DNA of 64,000 nucleotides from Agapanthus africanus. Taxonomy: Eukaryota > Streptophyta > Magnoliopsida > Asparagales > Amaryllidaceae. The DNA is taken from the NCBI GenBank assembly GCA_030015575.1, contig JASDDO010000018.1, positions 382,313,998 to 382,377,997 on the forward strand. The letters run 5' to 3'. A program made the translations under genes and the position numbers. Positions 57,701 to 64,000 of the stretch are shown here, piece by piece; position 1 is the stretch's first letter; each line of letters begins with the position of its first letter. Under the pieces are notes generated by a model. That model saw nothing but the letters and a program-made list of their open reading frames with translations, had not been told where the DNA came from and ran no database searches.

Positions 57701-58538
57701 GTAGTGAAAGGTAATTTGGCACTAAGGGAGGATGGATGTCATGTCAACACTCAGTGGTAAAACAATATTAAATCTTTCAGGAACACTAATTAGGCAACAA
57801 TAGGAAATCCAGCTTCGATGCCGCATTTGTTGCAGATGCATAGAAACGAACGGCGTGAAAAAATGCAAAATTTGTTAAAAAATCACTTGATCGTGTTTTT
57901 CGAAAGTTACAACATTTGTTGTAACTAAAAGGGTTTCAACAGCTATTACAAGAATTTGTTTGGTATTTTGCAACCCCAATTCCGTTTCCAACTAAAGTTG
58001 TTGCTAATACATAAAATGAAGTTTCCAAGCAACCAACTCCATTTCCTGGTAACCAAACAACCCCTAAATGTCTTAATGACGAAATGTGACATATAAAATA
58101 GAGCAAAGATCTCAAATTTAAGCAATTGTGTTTCGACCTAACCTCGATGAAAGTGACGCTGCTCTGGATTCTACAAGTTCTGACCCAACCTCGGATCGAA
58201 AGCTTCTGCCCTAATCGATCCAGCCCTTGGTCGGGTCCGCCCTTCACATCGACGATCCTCACGCGCTTCTTGAACTCTCGTACGACCTCTCCGGAGGAAT
58301 CCTGCGAGGTTTTGTCGCCGGCGTCGACATCGGATGCGGCGGTGGCTAGGGTTTTGCTGCAGAAGAGGCGGAGGGAGCGAGAGGAGGAGAGAGGTGGAGG
58401 TGGGCAGTGGAAGAGGAGGGGAGGCGAGAGGCGGCGCCGACGGTGGAGGAGGAGGAGGAGGAGGCGGCGGGAGGCGGAGCTCCGGCGGAGGAGGGAGGAG
58501 GAGGCGGGGGCGATCGAGGCGGCGGCTGCCGCTATCAT
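30060..58538 (-). CDS. SYNO: Asparagine--tRNA ligase, chloroplastic/mitochondrial
   Basis: Class II aminoacyl-tRNA synthetase charging tRNA-Asn with asparagine in both organelles. Coding exons on the minus strand, from the start: 58538-58143, 57617-57549, 57008-56898, 46352-46245, 36584-36447, 34876-34796, 34463-34386, 34297-34229, 34140-34066, 33929-33846, 33695-33609, 32054-31959, 31872-31798, 31445-31319, 30175-30060. All join in frame to 569 codons, about the length of the Arabidopsis organellar enzyme. Residues 1 to about 65 are rich in Ser, Arg and Leu and look like a dual-targeting transit peptide. An OB-fold anticodon-binding domain follows (about 95-195, with GWVRT and SSVTFIEV), then the catalytic core: [11 protein letters not shown] (exon 5), motif 2 at [17 protein letters not shown] (exon 8, FRAE at 335-338), [10 protein letters not shown] (exon 9), [12 protein letters not shown] and [12 protein letters not shown] (exon 14), and motif 3 at GFGLGFERL (exon 15). 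The C terminus is GSAEF. ATG 58538 is the first ATG of the frame. Introns are GT-AG except the last, whose donor is GC (AG|GCAAGG). Introns 3 (10.5 kb) and 4 (9.7 kb) are filled with transposons. No inactivating change was seen. Confidence 0.96.
30862..31291. mobile_element. Foldback MITE in the last intron of SYNO, bounded by C and G homopolymers
   Basis: The right part in reverse complement (GGTTAAACTTTACC, then TTTTTTGAGATAAAACC, then CACTGAACTTTAAAAA) matches the left part (GGTAAACTTTACTTAC, then TTTTTGAGATTACACC, then CATTGAACTTTAAGAA). The left end starts with about 19 C and the right end finishes with about 17 G, so the homopolymers are part of the inverted ends. Similar GTAAACTTTAC words occur in the element at 32150-33084. 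It has no coding capacity. Confidence 0.7.
32150..33084. mobile_element. Foldback element A (935 bp) in SYNO intron 11
   Basis: It is flanked by a perfect 9-bp duplication TTAATTATA (32141-32149 and 33085-33093), a target length typical of Mutator-like elements. The inverted ends are imperfect: the left has GGGTACATTATACC and the right in reverse has GGTAAACTTTAC, followed on both sides by TGAGA...AACC/TACC and GAACTTT/GGACTTTG blocks. The interior is rich in CT on the plus strand (32300-32700). Its open frames show no transposase. Confidence 0.7.
33094..33454. mobile_element. Foldback element B (361 bp) adjacent to element A
   Basis: It is flanked by the same 9-bp word TTAATTATA (33085-33093 and 33455-33463). 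The terminal inverted repeats are long: the left has GGGTAAATTGTCAAAAACCA and TTTTCCGTTGTCAAA; the right in reverse has GGGTAAGTAAAAAAAAACCA and TTTTCCGTTGTCAAA, then GCCTCGAAGCGGTAGTCAAA facing GCCTCGAAACTGTAGTCAAA. The centre has five spaced GATATCTA words. It has no coding capacity. Confidence 0.85.
35224..35394. mobile_element. MITE (about 170 bp) in SYNO intron 5
   Basis: The terminal inverted repeats are about 70 bp long: the left has CACTAGAAATAATAGTAGAG and, in reverse, the right has CACTAGAAATAATAGTGGAG. Inner arms with ATCCATTGGATGAGATGA and its partner continue the fold. The flanks TTTGAC and TTGACA suggest a short target duplication (TTGAC). It has no coding capacity. Confidence 0.8.
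36697..36770. repeat. Compound TA/GA microsatellite in SYNO intron 4
   Basis: (TA)n from about 36699 to 36738 is followed by (GA)n to about 36768. It lies directly beside the split MITE. Confidence 0.9.
36782..36842. mobile_element. Left piece of a foldback MITE split by a Copia element
   Basis: AGGGAATTTCGTTAGGTGGC and CTCCACCATTTTATTCGACT match the left end of the intact copy at 6167. The match stops at the Copia LTR (36843) and resumes at 43805. Confidence 0.75.
36843..37194 (-). mobile_element. 3' LTR of the intronic Copia element
   Basis: On the plus strand it runs TGTTGAGACTTGATAGC ... TATTATATCTAACA. It pairs with 43476-43804. By eye the two LTRs differ by about fifteen substitutions plus one deletion of roughly 20 bp. 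A purine-rich AAGTGAGAAAA (37205-37195, minus strand) just inside is the polypurine tract. Confidence 0.9.
37650..38606. mobile_element. hAT-type non-autonomous element (957 bp) nested in the Copia
   Basis: It is flanked by a perfect 8-bp duplication ATTTTGAT (37642-37649 and 38607-38614). The ends are imperfect inverted repeats: TAGAGTTCGAGGTATTGG on the left and CAAGGTTCAAGAACTTGG in reverse on the right. Recurring CCGATACG/CGTATCGG words fill the left part, and AAACCGAAACC words the right. Removing it rejoins the Copia sequence CATCGATGTATTTTGATCGA. No transposase was seen. Confidence 0.85.
40560..41295. mobile_element. Second hAT-type MITE (736 bp) nested in the Copia
   Basis: The ends are near-identical inverted repeats: CAGTGTTTTAAAAGCG on the left and CGGTGTTTTAAAAAGCG in reverse on the right, a well-known end of plant hAT MITEs. 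The 8-bp flanks are not identical, so the target duplication has decayed or the edge is off by a base. The interior has GCGCTTAAGCGCT and CCGCTTAAACGG words. It breaks the integrase part of the Copia. Confidence 0.75.
43476..43804 (-). mobile_element. 5' LTR of the intronic Copia element
   Basis: It pairs with 36843-37194 and ends at CTAACA on the plus strand. Directly inside (43475-43461, minus strand) is TTTGGTTTCAGAGCC, a one-base variant of the tRNA-Met primer site TGGTATCAGAGCC. The flanks TCACC and TCATC are a likely 5-bp target duplication with one change. Confidence 0.9.
43805..44049. mobile_element. Right piece of the split foldback MITE
   Basis: CATCTAAGATGTGGATACACC, ATCAACGGTGAAAAAATGGT and TTTTCGACGCCATAGGAG correspond in order to the right three quarters of the intact copy at 6167-6499. 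Together with 36782-36842 it rebuilds one element of about 306 bp. Confidence 0.8.
44061..44575. repeat. Three-arm inverted repeat (foldback element plus a partial copy)
   Basis: Arm 1 (about 44061-44205) and arm 2 (about 44208-44355) are inverted copies sharing GATTTTTCATACACGTATAT, GGTGATCAACTTGAA and GTTCAAATATGTCGTA. Arm 3 (about 44411-44575) repeats arm 1 in direct orientation. Arms 1 and 2 form a complete hairpin of about 290 bp. It has no coding capacity. Confidence 0.8.
44576..46244. other. Part of SYNO intron 4, nothing recognised
   Basis: AT-rich intronic DNA before exon 4. Small frames (45325-45588 minus, 45778-46002 plus) have no recognised domain. Confidence 0.4.
46668..48139 (+). 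mobile_element. 5' LTR (1472 bp) of the LTR element in SYNO intron 3
   Basis: It starts TGATCGACACATTTATTGC, ends ATATATCA, and pairs with 51476-52916. It is preceded by GTGGT (46663-46667), repeated after the 3' LTR. A CGCGGCCAA-containing block lies at 47100-47150, the same word as in the LTR at 752. Confidence 0.95.
48146..48162 (+). promoter_or_regulatory. Primer-binding site complementary to tRNA-Asp
   Basis: TGGCGCCGTTACCGGGA lies 6 bp inside the 5' LTR. It matches, with one change, the TGGCGCCGTTGCCGGGGA site used by many plant Gypsy elements (Athila/Tat group), complementary to the 3' end of tRNA-Asp. Confidence 0.8.
48651..50166 (+). pseudogene. Degenerate gag-like region with a CCHC zinc knuckle
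   Basis: ATG 48651 opens a frame starting [19 protein letters not shown], which resembles the first residues of Copia-type (UBN2) gag proteins; it stops after 34 codons. Further pieces in shifting frames include [11 protein letters not shown] (about 48927), a glutamate/lysine-rich coiled-coil stretch (49170-49700), and a classical zinc knuckle [14 protein letters not shown] at 50013-50054, followed by KVWVPKTP. No protease, integrase or reverse transcriptase is present in the 3.3-kb internal region, so the element is non-autonomous. The reading frame is broken in several places. Confidence 0.65.
50167..51475 (+). mobile_element. Non-coding 3' internal region of the LTR element
   Basis: No coding domain. 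The last part (51250-51475) resembles 533-751 and ends in GCTCGAGGACGAGCAAAACA and the purine-rich AGGTTTGGGG (51462-51471) just before the 3' LTR, a polypurine tract. Confidence 0.7.
51476..52916 (+). mobile_element. 3' LTR (1441 bp) of the LTR element in SYNO intron 3
   Basis: It matches 46668-48139 throughout, with scattered substitutions and a deletion of about 20 bp near 52555. It ends ATATCA and is followed by GTGGT (52917-52921), identical to the 5 bp before the 5' LTR: a perfect target-site duplication. Confidence 0.95.
53871..56897. other. Remainder of SYNO intron 3, nothing recognised
   Basis: AT-rich intronic DNA. A short direct repeat of GATTCATTTTCCGTCCCTT lies at about 55733-55770. 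No coding or RNA feature was found. Confidence 0.4.
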
Positions 58539-58980
58539 TTTTTTTTGGGTGAAGGGCGGGGGGTTTATCTCTGGGAGAGTGCTCTCCCACACTTGTTTTT
58601 GCTATGGGGTTTGAAGTCCCGTAAGTCTTGACGATTTTGATATCAGCCCCTAAAATCTTGTTATTTGCTCAAACTCAAGCCCGAAAGCTCTATTAGGATC
58701 AGCTACATAAAAACTCTCCACAATTTAACAAACCAAGCTGGAATATAAATTTAAGCTAGATAATTAAATGAATAGATAGGTTTATTTCAGGGAAACCCTC
58801 TCGAGATTTATGGTAATTGTTCTCCGCCGAAAACGGAGACGCGACCGCGTAGGTCCGCCTTGCCTGAATTTCGGGACAGATGCTAATTGGTGCTATCCGT
58901 CCACCTCTCCGAAAATGCCAAGTTGATTTATGGTACCATGTATCGAAAGTTTAAACGGATGCGGCCGATATAGCAGACTT
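58539..58980 (-). promoter_or_regulatory. SYNO 5' UTR and proximal promoter
   Basis: DNA directly upstream of ATG 58538. The first coding exon and the leader are much more GC-rich than the surroundings. No TATA box is obvious. The transcription start is not defined. Confidence 0.4.
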
Positions 58981-59447
58981 CGTCAGATTACCCCTCGTTT
59001 GAGGGGTTTTTGATTGTGGGGACGCTCTTTTCTGCAGGCGCAAGCCCCTGTAGTTAATTACGCTACCGCATCGCGATAACAACTTTCTCCTTCTCCAGAT
59101 AGTCATTTCGTGTCGTGGGTGTTTGTTTTGTGTTAGGTTGCCCGTGGATTGTATACGGAGACTAATTTGTGTTGTCGTCCGTACGGCGTGGACTAGTCCA
59201 AATCCGTATCTTCTTAGATTTGGGGCTGGGGTTGGGTTTAAGGATATGTTAGCCTCATTTGAGACTAAGATCAACTTAAACGTTTGTTAAGGATACGTTA
59301 GTCTAATTTTAGACTAAGATCAACTTAACAGGATCGTTTAGATCCAACAAAAGAGCAATTGGACTCTATTGTTTAGTTTAGAGACATTGCGATCGATTAG
59401 TTTAAGGACATTGCGGTCCATGGTTAGTTTAAAGACATCACGGTCGA

Positions 59448-59640
59448 GATTAAGGACATCATAGTCCGTGAGTTTAAAGACCCCACAGTCAAGATTAAGG
59501 ACGTCATAGTCCGTGAGTTTAAAGACCCCACAGTCAAGATTAAGGACGTCATAGTCCGTGAGTTTAAAGACCTCACAGTCAAGGTTAAGGACATCATAGT
59601 CCATGGGCTTAAGGACCCCCCACAGTCCATGAAATGTGTG
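59448..59640. repeat. 45-bp tandem repeat, about four units
   Basis: Unit starts are at 59448, 59493, 59538 and 59583. Each unit is made of two related halves: one with TTAAGGACGTCATAGTCC and one with TTTAAAGACCCCACAGTC. Degenerate half-units precede the array from 59390. Because 45 is a multiple of three, one minus-strand frame stays open across it with a 15-residue period (YDVLNLDCGVFKLTD); no domain is recognised and coding is not supported. Confidence 0.9.
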
Positions 59641-60085
59641 GTTGTCGGGACCCGTCACCTCTCTAAAGACGTTGAAGGATTACAACGACAAATATCAAAG
59701 GAGTGAAGAGATGTACCCTCGAACCAAATGGATTGGGTGATCTAGAGTCCAATTTGGAACTAAGATCAATTAATTAGATTATGAGCACATTGGCTCAGTT
59801 AAATCTGAATTGAGCACTTATGGCCGGTTTGGGCTAAGTCCAATTAGATATTGGCTCTTTGTTGGACCATTAAACATTTGTCTGGGTTCAAGCCCACATT
59901 ATTTAGCAATGCTAAACCAGAGTTTGAGGGCTCTGATACATTTTTGTCTTTAACTGAGCATTAAACATTGTAGTTTTGGGTTTTACTCAACTTTGAGATT
60001 TAGTTAAAGGGGAGGCTTTTGCCTCTGGAAACTTAGCCAATTTGGCCAAGATTGGTTTTAAATAGTGCTAAACACTAGAGGACGG
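59641..60085. other. Intergenic, nothing recognised apart from short palindromes
   Basis: No coding frame of note. Words such as CTAAACACTAG appear near the right end and lead into the palindrome-rich stretch that follows. Confidence 0.4.
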
Positions 60086-60146
60086 CAGTGTTAAACACTG
60101 GAGACGAAATACTTAAAATAGCGTTAAACACTAGAAAAGAAGGGGT

Positions 60147-60520
60147 CACGTGGGGGCACGTGAGGGCACCCAGAGGTGGGGCCAGATCTCCTTTACTTTG
60201 TTCTCAGAACTGCGAATAAGTGTTAAACACTTTTAGTTTTCATAGCTATCACGTGTGGGCAAGTGATGGGTACTCATGCATTGATTTATTGGAATGTTTA
60301 TTCGGGATCACGTGAGGACACGTGAGAGCGCCCAAAGCCAGCATTGCCTTTGCTTTTATTTTCTTTATTTTGGAAGTCGCGTGGGAGCACGTGAGGTATT
60401 GCCTCCAAGCTGTTTTCTTCTCATTTTAGGGGATTTGTTCAGGGGTCACGTGGGGGCACGTGACCTAGCTTTATTCTTTCTTTCTGATCACTGCGGATTG
60501 GGGTCACGCGTCATCACGTG
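60147..60520. repeat. Array of paired G-box (CACGTG) hexamers
   Basis: CACGTG starts at 60147, 60157, 60250, 60309, 60319, 60388, 60447, 60457 and 60515. Three one-base variants complete the set: CAAGTG at 60260, CGCGTG at 60378, CACGCG at 60505. All twelve fall into six pairs with exactly 10 bp between starts. The most complete unit reads GTCACGTGGGGGCACGTGA. CACGTG is the plant G-box bound by bZIP and bHLH factors; whether any bind here is unknown. Pairs are 58-103 bp apart. Confidence 0.9.
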
Positions 60521-60559
60521 AGCAATGTTCTTTACGTGCATGGAGATCTTTCAAGTCTC

Positions 60560-60870
60560 TTTATTTTAAGAATTAAACTCTCTGTAGGGTTAAACCCTAA
60601 TTATGTTTTTAGAGGAATTAAATTCCTATATATGGGGAAGAATTTATGTAGGGTTACACCCTGATTCTGTCTTGGAGGAATTAAATTCCTGTGAGTCTGG
60701 GAGAATTGAATTCTCATATAGGGTTATACCCTAGTTTTATCTTGGAGGAATTAAATTCCTGTGAGTTTGGGAGAATTAAATTTTCATATAGGGTTAAACC
60801 CTAGTTTTATCTTGGAGGAATTAAATTCCCGTGAGTTTGGGAGAATTAAATTCTCTAAACTCAATTCTCC
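60560..60870. repeat. Tandem repeat of about 70 bp built from short palindromes
   Basis: Three to four units carry, in order, AGGGTTAAACCCT (or AGGGTTATACCCT), TTTTATCTTGGA, GGAATTAAATTCC and GAGAATTAAATTCTC. The last two complete units differ at only a few positions. Confidence 0.85.
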
Positions 60871-61414
60871 CTATAAGTTTTGGATCTGCATGACAGAATC
60901 TCCCCGATGAGAATTAAATTCTCAACCTGTGGGGAGATTTGCTTCTGCAGATCTTCAACCAGAGGAAGAACTAAGTTTTTTTACAGAAGAGTTAAACTCT
61001 TAGATTGAGAATTAAATTCTCTTTCTGTTTTATGAAGTTTTGATTCCTTTCTCTTTTCTCACCTAGGGTTTTCCTTTCTTGAGAATTGAATTCTCCTTTC
61101 TTTTCTCTCTGCTATTTTCCTTCAGAAAAATTCAAGATCTCAAAATTCTCTATTCTTCTTCTCTTTTTAGCTCCTATTTATAGGAGAAGGAAAAGAATCA
61201 ATTTGTTTAGCGAATCTTTTATTGAAAGATTTTGTTTGTTTTTCGTAACTAATATGATCTTTTAGATCACCCAGTGAATTTTATTCACCATTGGATTTTT
61301 AACATATTCTGTTTGTTATTTTTTATGAAATTTAGAGAGATCTTTCCTTGTATACAATCTTTCCATAAATTGGTGATTTTTTAATCACCATTGGATTTTT
61401 AATCCAACGGTGCT
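60871..61414. repeat. Scattered short palindromes, no gene
   Basis: Continues the style of the array with GAGAATTAAATTCTC, GAGTTAAACTC, GAGAATTGAATTCTC, GTGAATTTTATTCAC, GGTGATTTTTTAATCACC and TTGGATTTTTAATCCAA. No coding potential was seen. Confidence 0.7.
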
Positions 61415-64000
61415 TGTAACACCCTAGTTCATTTATATCAATTTCAGTTCAAGTATTTACTTATTTATGGTAGTTTCTTGGTTTACTGTGTTTTGGGTGC
61501 GAATAGTATTTTGACATTTGTATTTGCATTTTACCCGACCCGCTTGCTTGAAATCTGTCTTGATTCATATTTATGATTTATCCTGACCTGTTACATGGAT
61601 TCGTGCATTTTCATTTTTTACTGTATACTGGCATTTTATCTGGTATCTGCATTTTTTTAATATAACATTTAAAATCAAGTTAAATATTTTAAAAATATCT
61701 AGCATGGCCTGCATGATACCCCTAACCCCGTGGTAGCATCCGCGCATCTTGTTCTCGTCCCGTTCAGTGAAACGGACTTATTTGGATGGCTACGCGCACG
61801 TACGTGCATCCGTTCTTGGGGGTATGCATTTTAGTTACCCGGACATTCATTTTTAATTTTGATCGTCGCATATATTTTTTGTATTTTAAAACTGAATTTT
61901 AGACCCGACCCGGAAATATTTTAGACTAAATTTGTATTACCAGAAAATCCAATTTTATTTCATCTAATATCTTTATTAAATTTAACAGTTTAAAATATTT
62001 ATAACTTACAAAATCCTTTTAAATTAAAATCTAAAATCTTAATAACAACCCCTTTCTTTCTCTTTCTCTCTCCTCTACATATATATATATTTATATATAT
62101 TTTATTTATTTATTTCCTTATTTAATACACAGCCTCTTCTTCTTCCTTCTTTCTTTTCTTGATCTTGTTTCTTGATTCCGGTGATCACCGCCAGAGCCGT
62201 GCTCGTCGCTGAAGATCTGAGTGATCCAGTGAACGTACCTTGCCTGTGTGATCACCCTCTTTGCCTTGCCTGGACCCGTCCCGCGTGTCGCTTGTGCATT
62301 GCAACGATTTGCCGACGTCGGACGTGCCGTGCGTATCCGTCGCGTGATTCGATCGAGAAAAGTTTACAAATTGCTACATGCTATGCTTTATGTAATTTAT
62401 TTATATGTTTCCGTATCATCATCATCATCATCATCATCATCATACAGCTATGTCTATATAATTTATACACCGTAGTTATTTAACGTTAATCGGTTTTATA
62501 ATATAAAATGTATGAAAGTTTACAACTTGCGACATGCTATAATTATATCTATAAAAATATATATCGTCATAATATTCTTATTATTATCTTTAATTAGTTT
62601 ATAATCTGCATTTTATAATTTTATACAAAATATAGTTTGAAAATATTATAGTTTACACATGAAACGTCGTTGCAAAGCGGATACGACAAATCTGAAATTT
62701 ACTGTACACCTTACCTTATAAAATTCATTATAAATCATAGAAAAATCATTAGCATGCGTTCTTTAGTTCGTTACGAAGCTAAATCAGAATACTATAACTA
62801 TATGAAATATTTACTTGCAAAATAATTGTTTAAATAATGTAAAATTCAAATGAAAATATCTCTAAACTGCCGTCCAGTAAAATTCCAGCAGCAAACTTTC
62901 AACTTCAAATGTTCATATCTTTTTGTAGGAACAACCAGAGATACTTCAACTTATAAAAAATGAAAACAATATTGAATTATCTTTGTTTTGGTATAAGACT
63001 CGTCCCTTTTGGAGAACATTTGTTATTTTAAAGCTATTTTACAAATCAGGGTGACGCTGAATTTCTGAACGGAACTTTCTTGTGCATGGTTAATCAATAC
63101 CACTTTTATAGTTATTAATCGGTTTGAATATGTTATCCATGTTAATATTAGTATATCAATATCTATTTAATAAATAATAGTGCTTGTGTTTTGATATTCA
63201 TTAAAATTTTACCGATTTACAGTTTTATAGTATCCGTTTGTATCCGTACGGTTTATTACATATCTAGTTTCACGCCGAGACCATATTATTTCATTTTACT
63301 GTTACATTAGTATCCCATACTTGATCTTGTGCATCTACATAGTCATGATGTAATCCTGATGAATATTTGTGCATCCATGCTTTTATCGTACATCCGTACC
63401 TGTACCGTGATTCCGTACTTACTACAGTTTTATTATGAGCATCCGCTTGACACGTGTGCACTACCTGTCATGACCTGATATACCATTGCTTGACTTGATA
63501 CCTGATCCTGTTTCTAATGCTGACAATCCTGACATGTTGTCCCGATGGACATATCCTGTTGTCTGAATAGACAAACATGTACCTGCTTGATCTTGTGTTG
63601 GCATTAGCTCCAGATTTATCAATACCAGACTTGAACACATAACCTTGGGGTATGGGGAAATCAAAAGTGTAACTTAAAAGGGTATTACTTGATCGTGATC
63701 CCGGAAGGGTAACGGGACAGAGCCATTCATGACTCTTACATATTCTTGATCCGTGGTCCCGGGGGGGTAACGGGACAGAACCACTCCTGGTTCACATATT
63801 CCTGATCCGTGGTCCCGGGGGGTAACGGGACATATCCTTTGAGTTACATGGAGGATTACATTAATTGATTTCAAACAAACTTTAGAATAGATAACCCAGT
63901 AGCACAGTTTAGATTGATCACTGCACGTCACTTATACCGATATACTTCACTGTTCTATATCCGTGTTTACTTATTACATTCATGTTACTGTTTATAATTC
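61415..64000 (+). mobile_element. Probable start of a Gypsy-type LTR, running off the window
   Basis: TGTAACACCCTAGTTC at 61415 is a typical start of long plant Gypsy LTRs. Downstream come an AT-rich part, a (TA)n-containing TATA-like stretch with CT-rich leader (62050-62160), an (ATC)n microsatellite (62414-62443) and no protein-coding domain. The end of the LTR, a primer site and a second LTR are not in view, so this rests on the start word and layout only. Confidence 0.45.
63691..63831. repeat. Three-unit tandem repeat of about 56 bp
   Basis: Units at 63691, 63748 and 63803 share a core of GATCCGTGGTCCCGG followed by GGGTAACGGGACA, separated by variable linkers. It lies within the presumed LTR. 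Confidence 0.9.

Noticed and set aside
58539-58592. Extension of the SYNO frame upstream to 58592
   Set aside because: The upstream codon there is GTG, not ATG; the first ATG at 58538 gives a length matching the family and a sensible transit peptide.
58126-58614. Long open frames on the plus strand opposite SYNO exon 1
   Set aside because: They are the low-complexity Glu/Gly/Arg shadow of the GC-rich transit-peptide exon; the minus frame joins a complete conserved enzyme.
59448-59640. CRISPR-like array
   Set aside because: Units are contiguous with no unique spacers, and the context is a plant genome.

Overview
The window is plant nuclear DNA, almost certainly from a flowering plant with a repeat-rich genome. 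Two conserved genes are split by many GT-AG introns and sit in a dense mass of LTR retrotransposons, foldback MITEs and a Helitron-like element. The species cannot be told from the sequence. No bacterial, organellar, rRNA or tRNA gene was recognised.

Left part (1-18.7 kb): no host gene is visible. In order it holds the 3' tail and LTR of a retroelement (1-2272); a minus-strand Gypsy-type LTR interrupting an inverted Copia fragment (2.3-4.8 kb); a foldback MITE (6.2-6.5 kb); a small MITE (8.3 kb); a decayed plus-strand Copia element (9.6-13.1 kb) cut off inside its reverse transcriptase by another LTR (13.1-15.2 kb), with an inverted partial copy of that LTR facing it (15.4-15.9 kb); and a hAT-type MITE (18.1-18.7 kb) about 0.5 kb upstream of the first gene.

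Genes: SEC16 (19205-27336, plus, 13 coding exons) encodes the scaffold of ER exit sites that organises COPII coat assembly. Its last exon needs a one-base frame change to reach the conserved C terminus. Convergent with it is the organellar asparagine--tRNA ligase (30060-58538, minus, 15 coding exons, 569 codons), which charges tRNA-Asn in chloroplasts and mitochondria. Its exons all join in frame, but the gene spans 28.5 kb because its introns are full of transposons. Introns 3 and 4 are each about 10 kb, and one 108-bp exon (46245-46352) sits alone between them. The final intron appears to be a GC-AG intron. The two genes have no evident functional link.

The introns of the ligase gene record layered insertions. 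In intron 4 a MITE was split by a Copia element, which itself carries two hAT-type MITEs. In intron 3 a Helitron-like element was split by a 6.2-kb LTR element with a perfect 5-bp target duplication. In intron 11 two foldback elements sit side by side with three copies of one 9-bp target.

Right part (58.6-64 kb): upstream of the ligase gene lie a 45-bp tandem repeat, six pairs of G-box-like hexamers each spaced exactly 10 bp, a long run of short palindromes with AT cores, and what looks like the start of a Gypsy-type LTR running out of the window.
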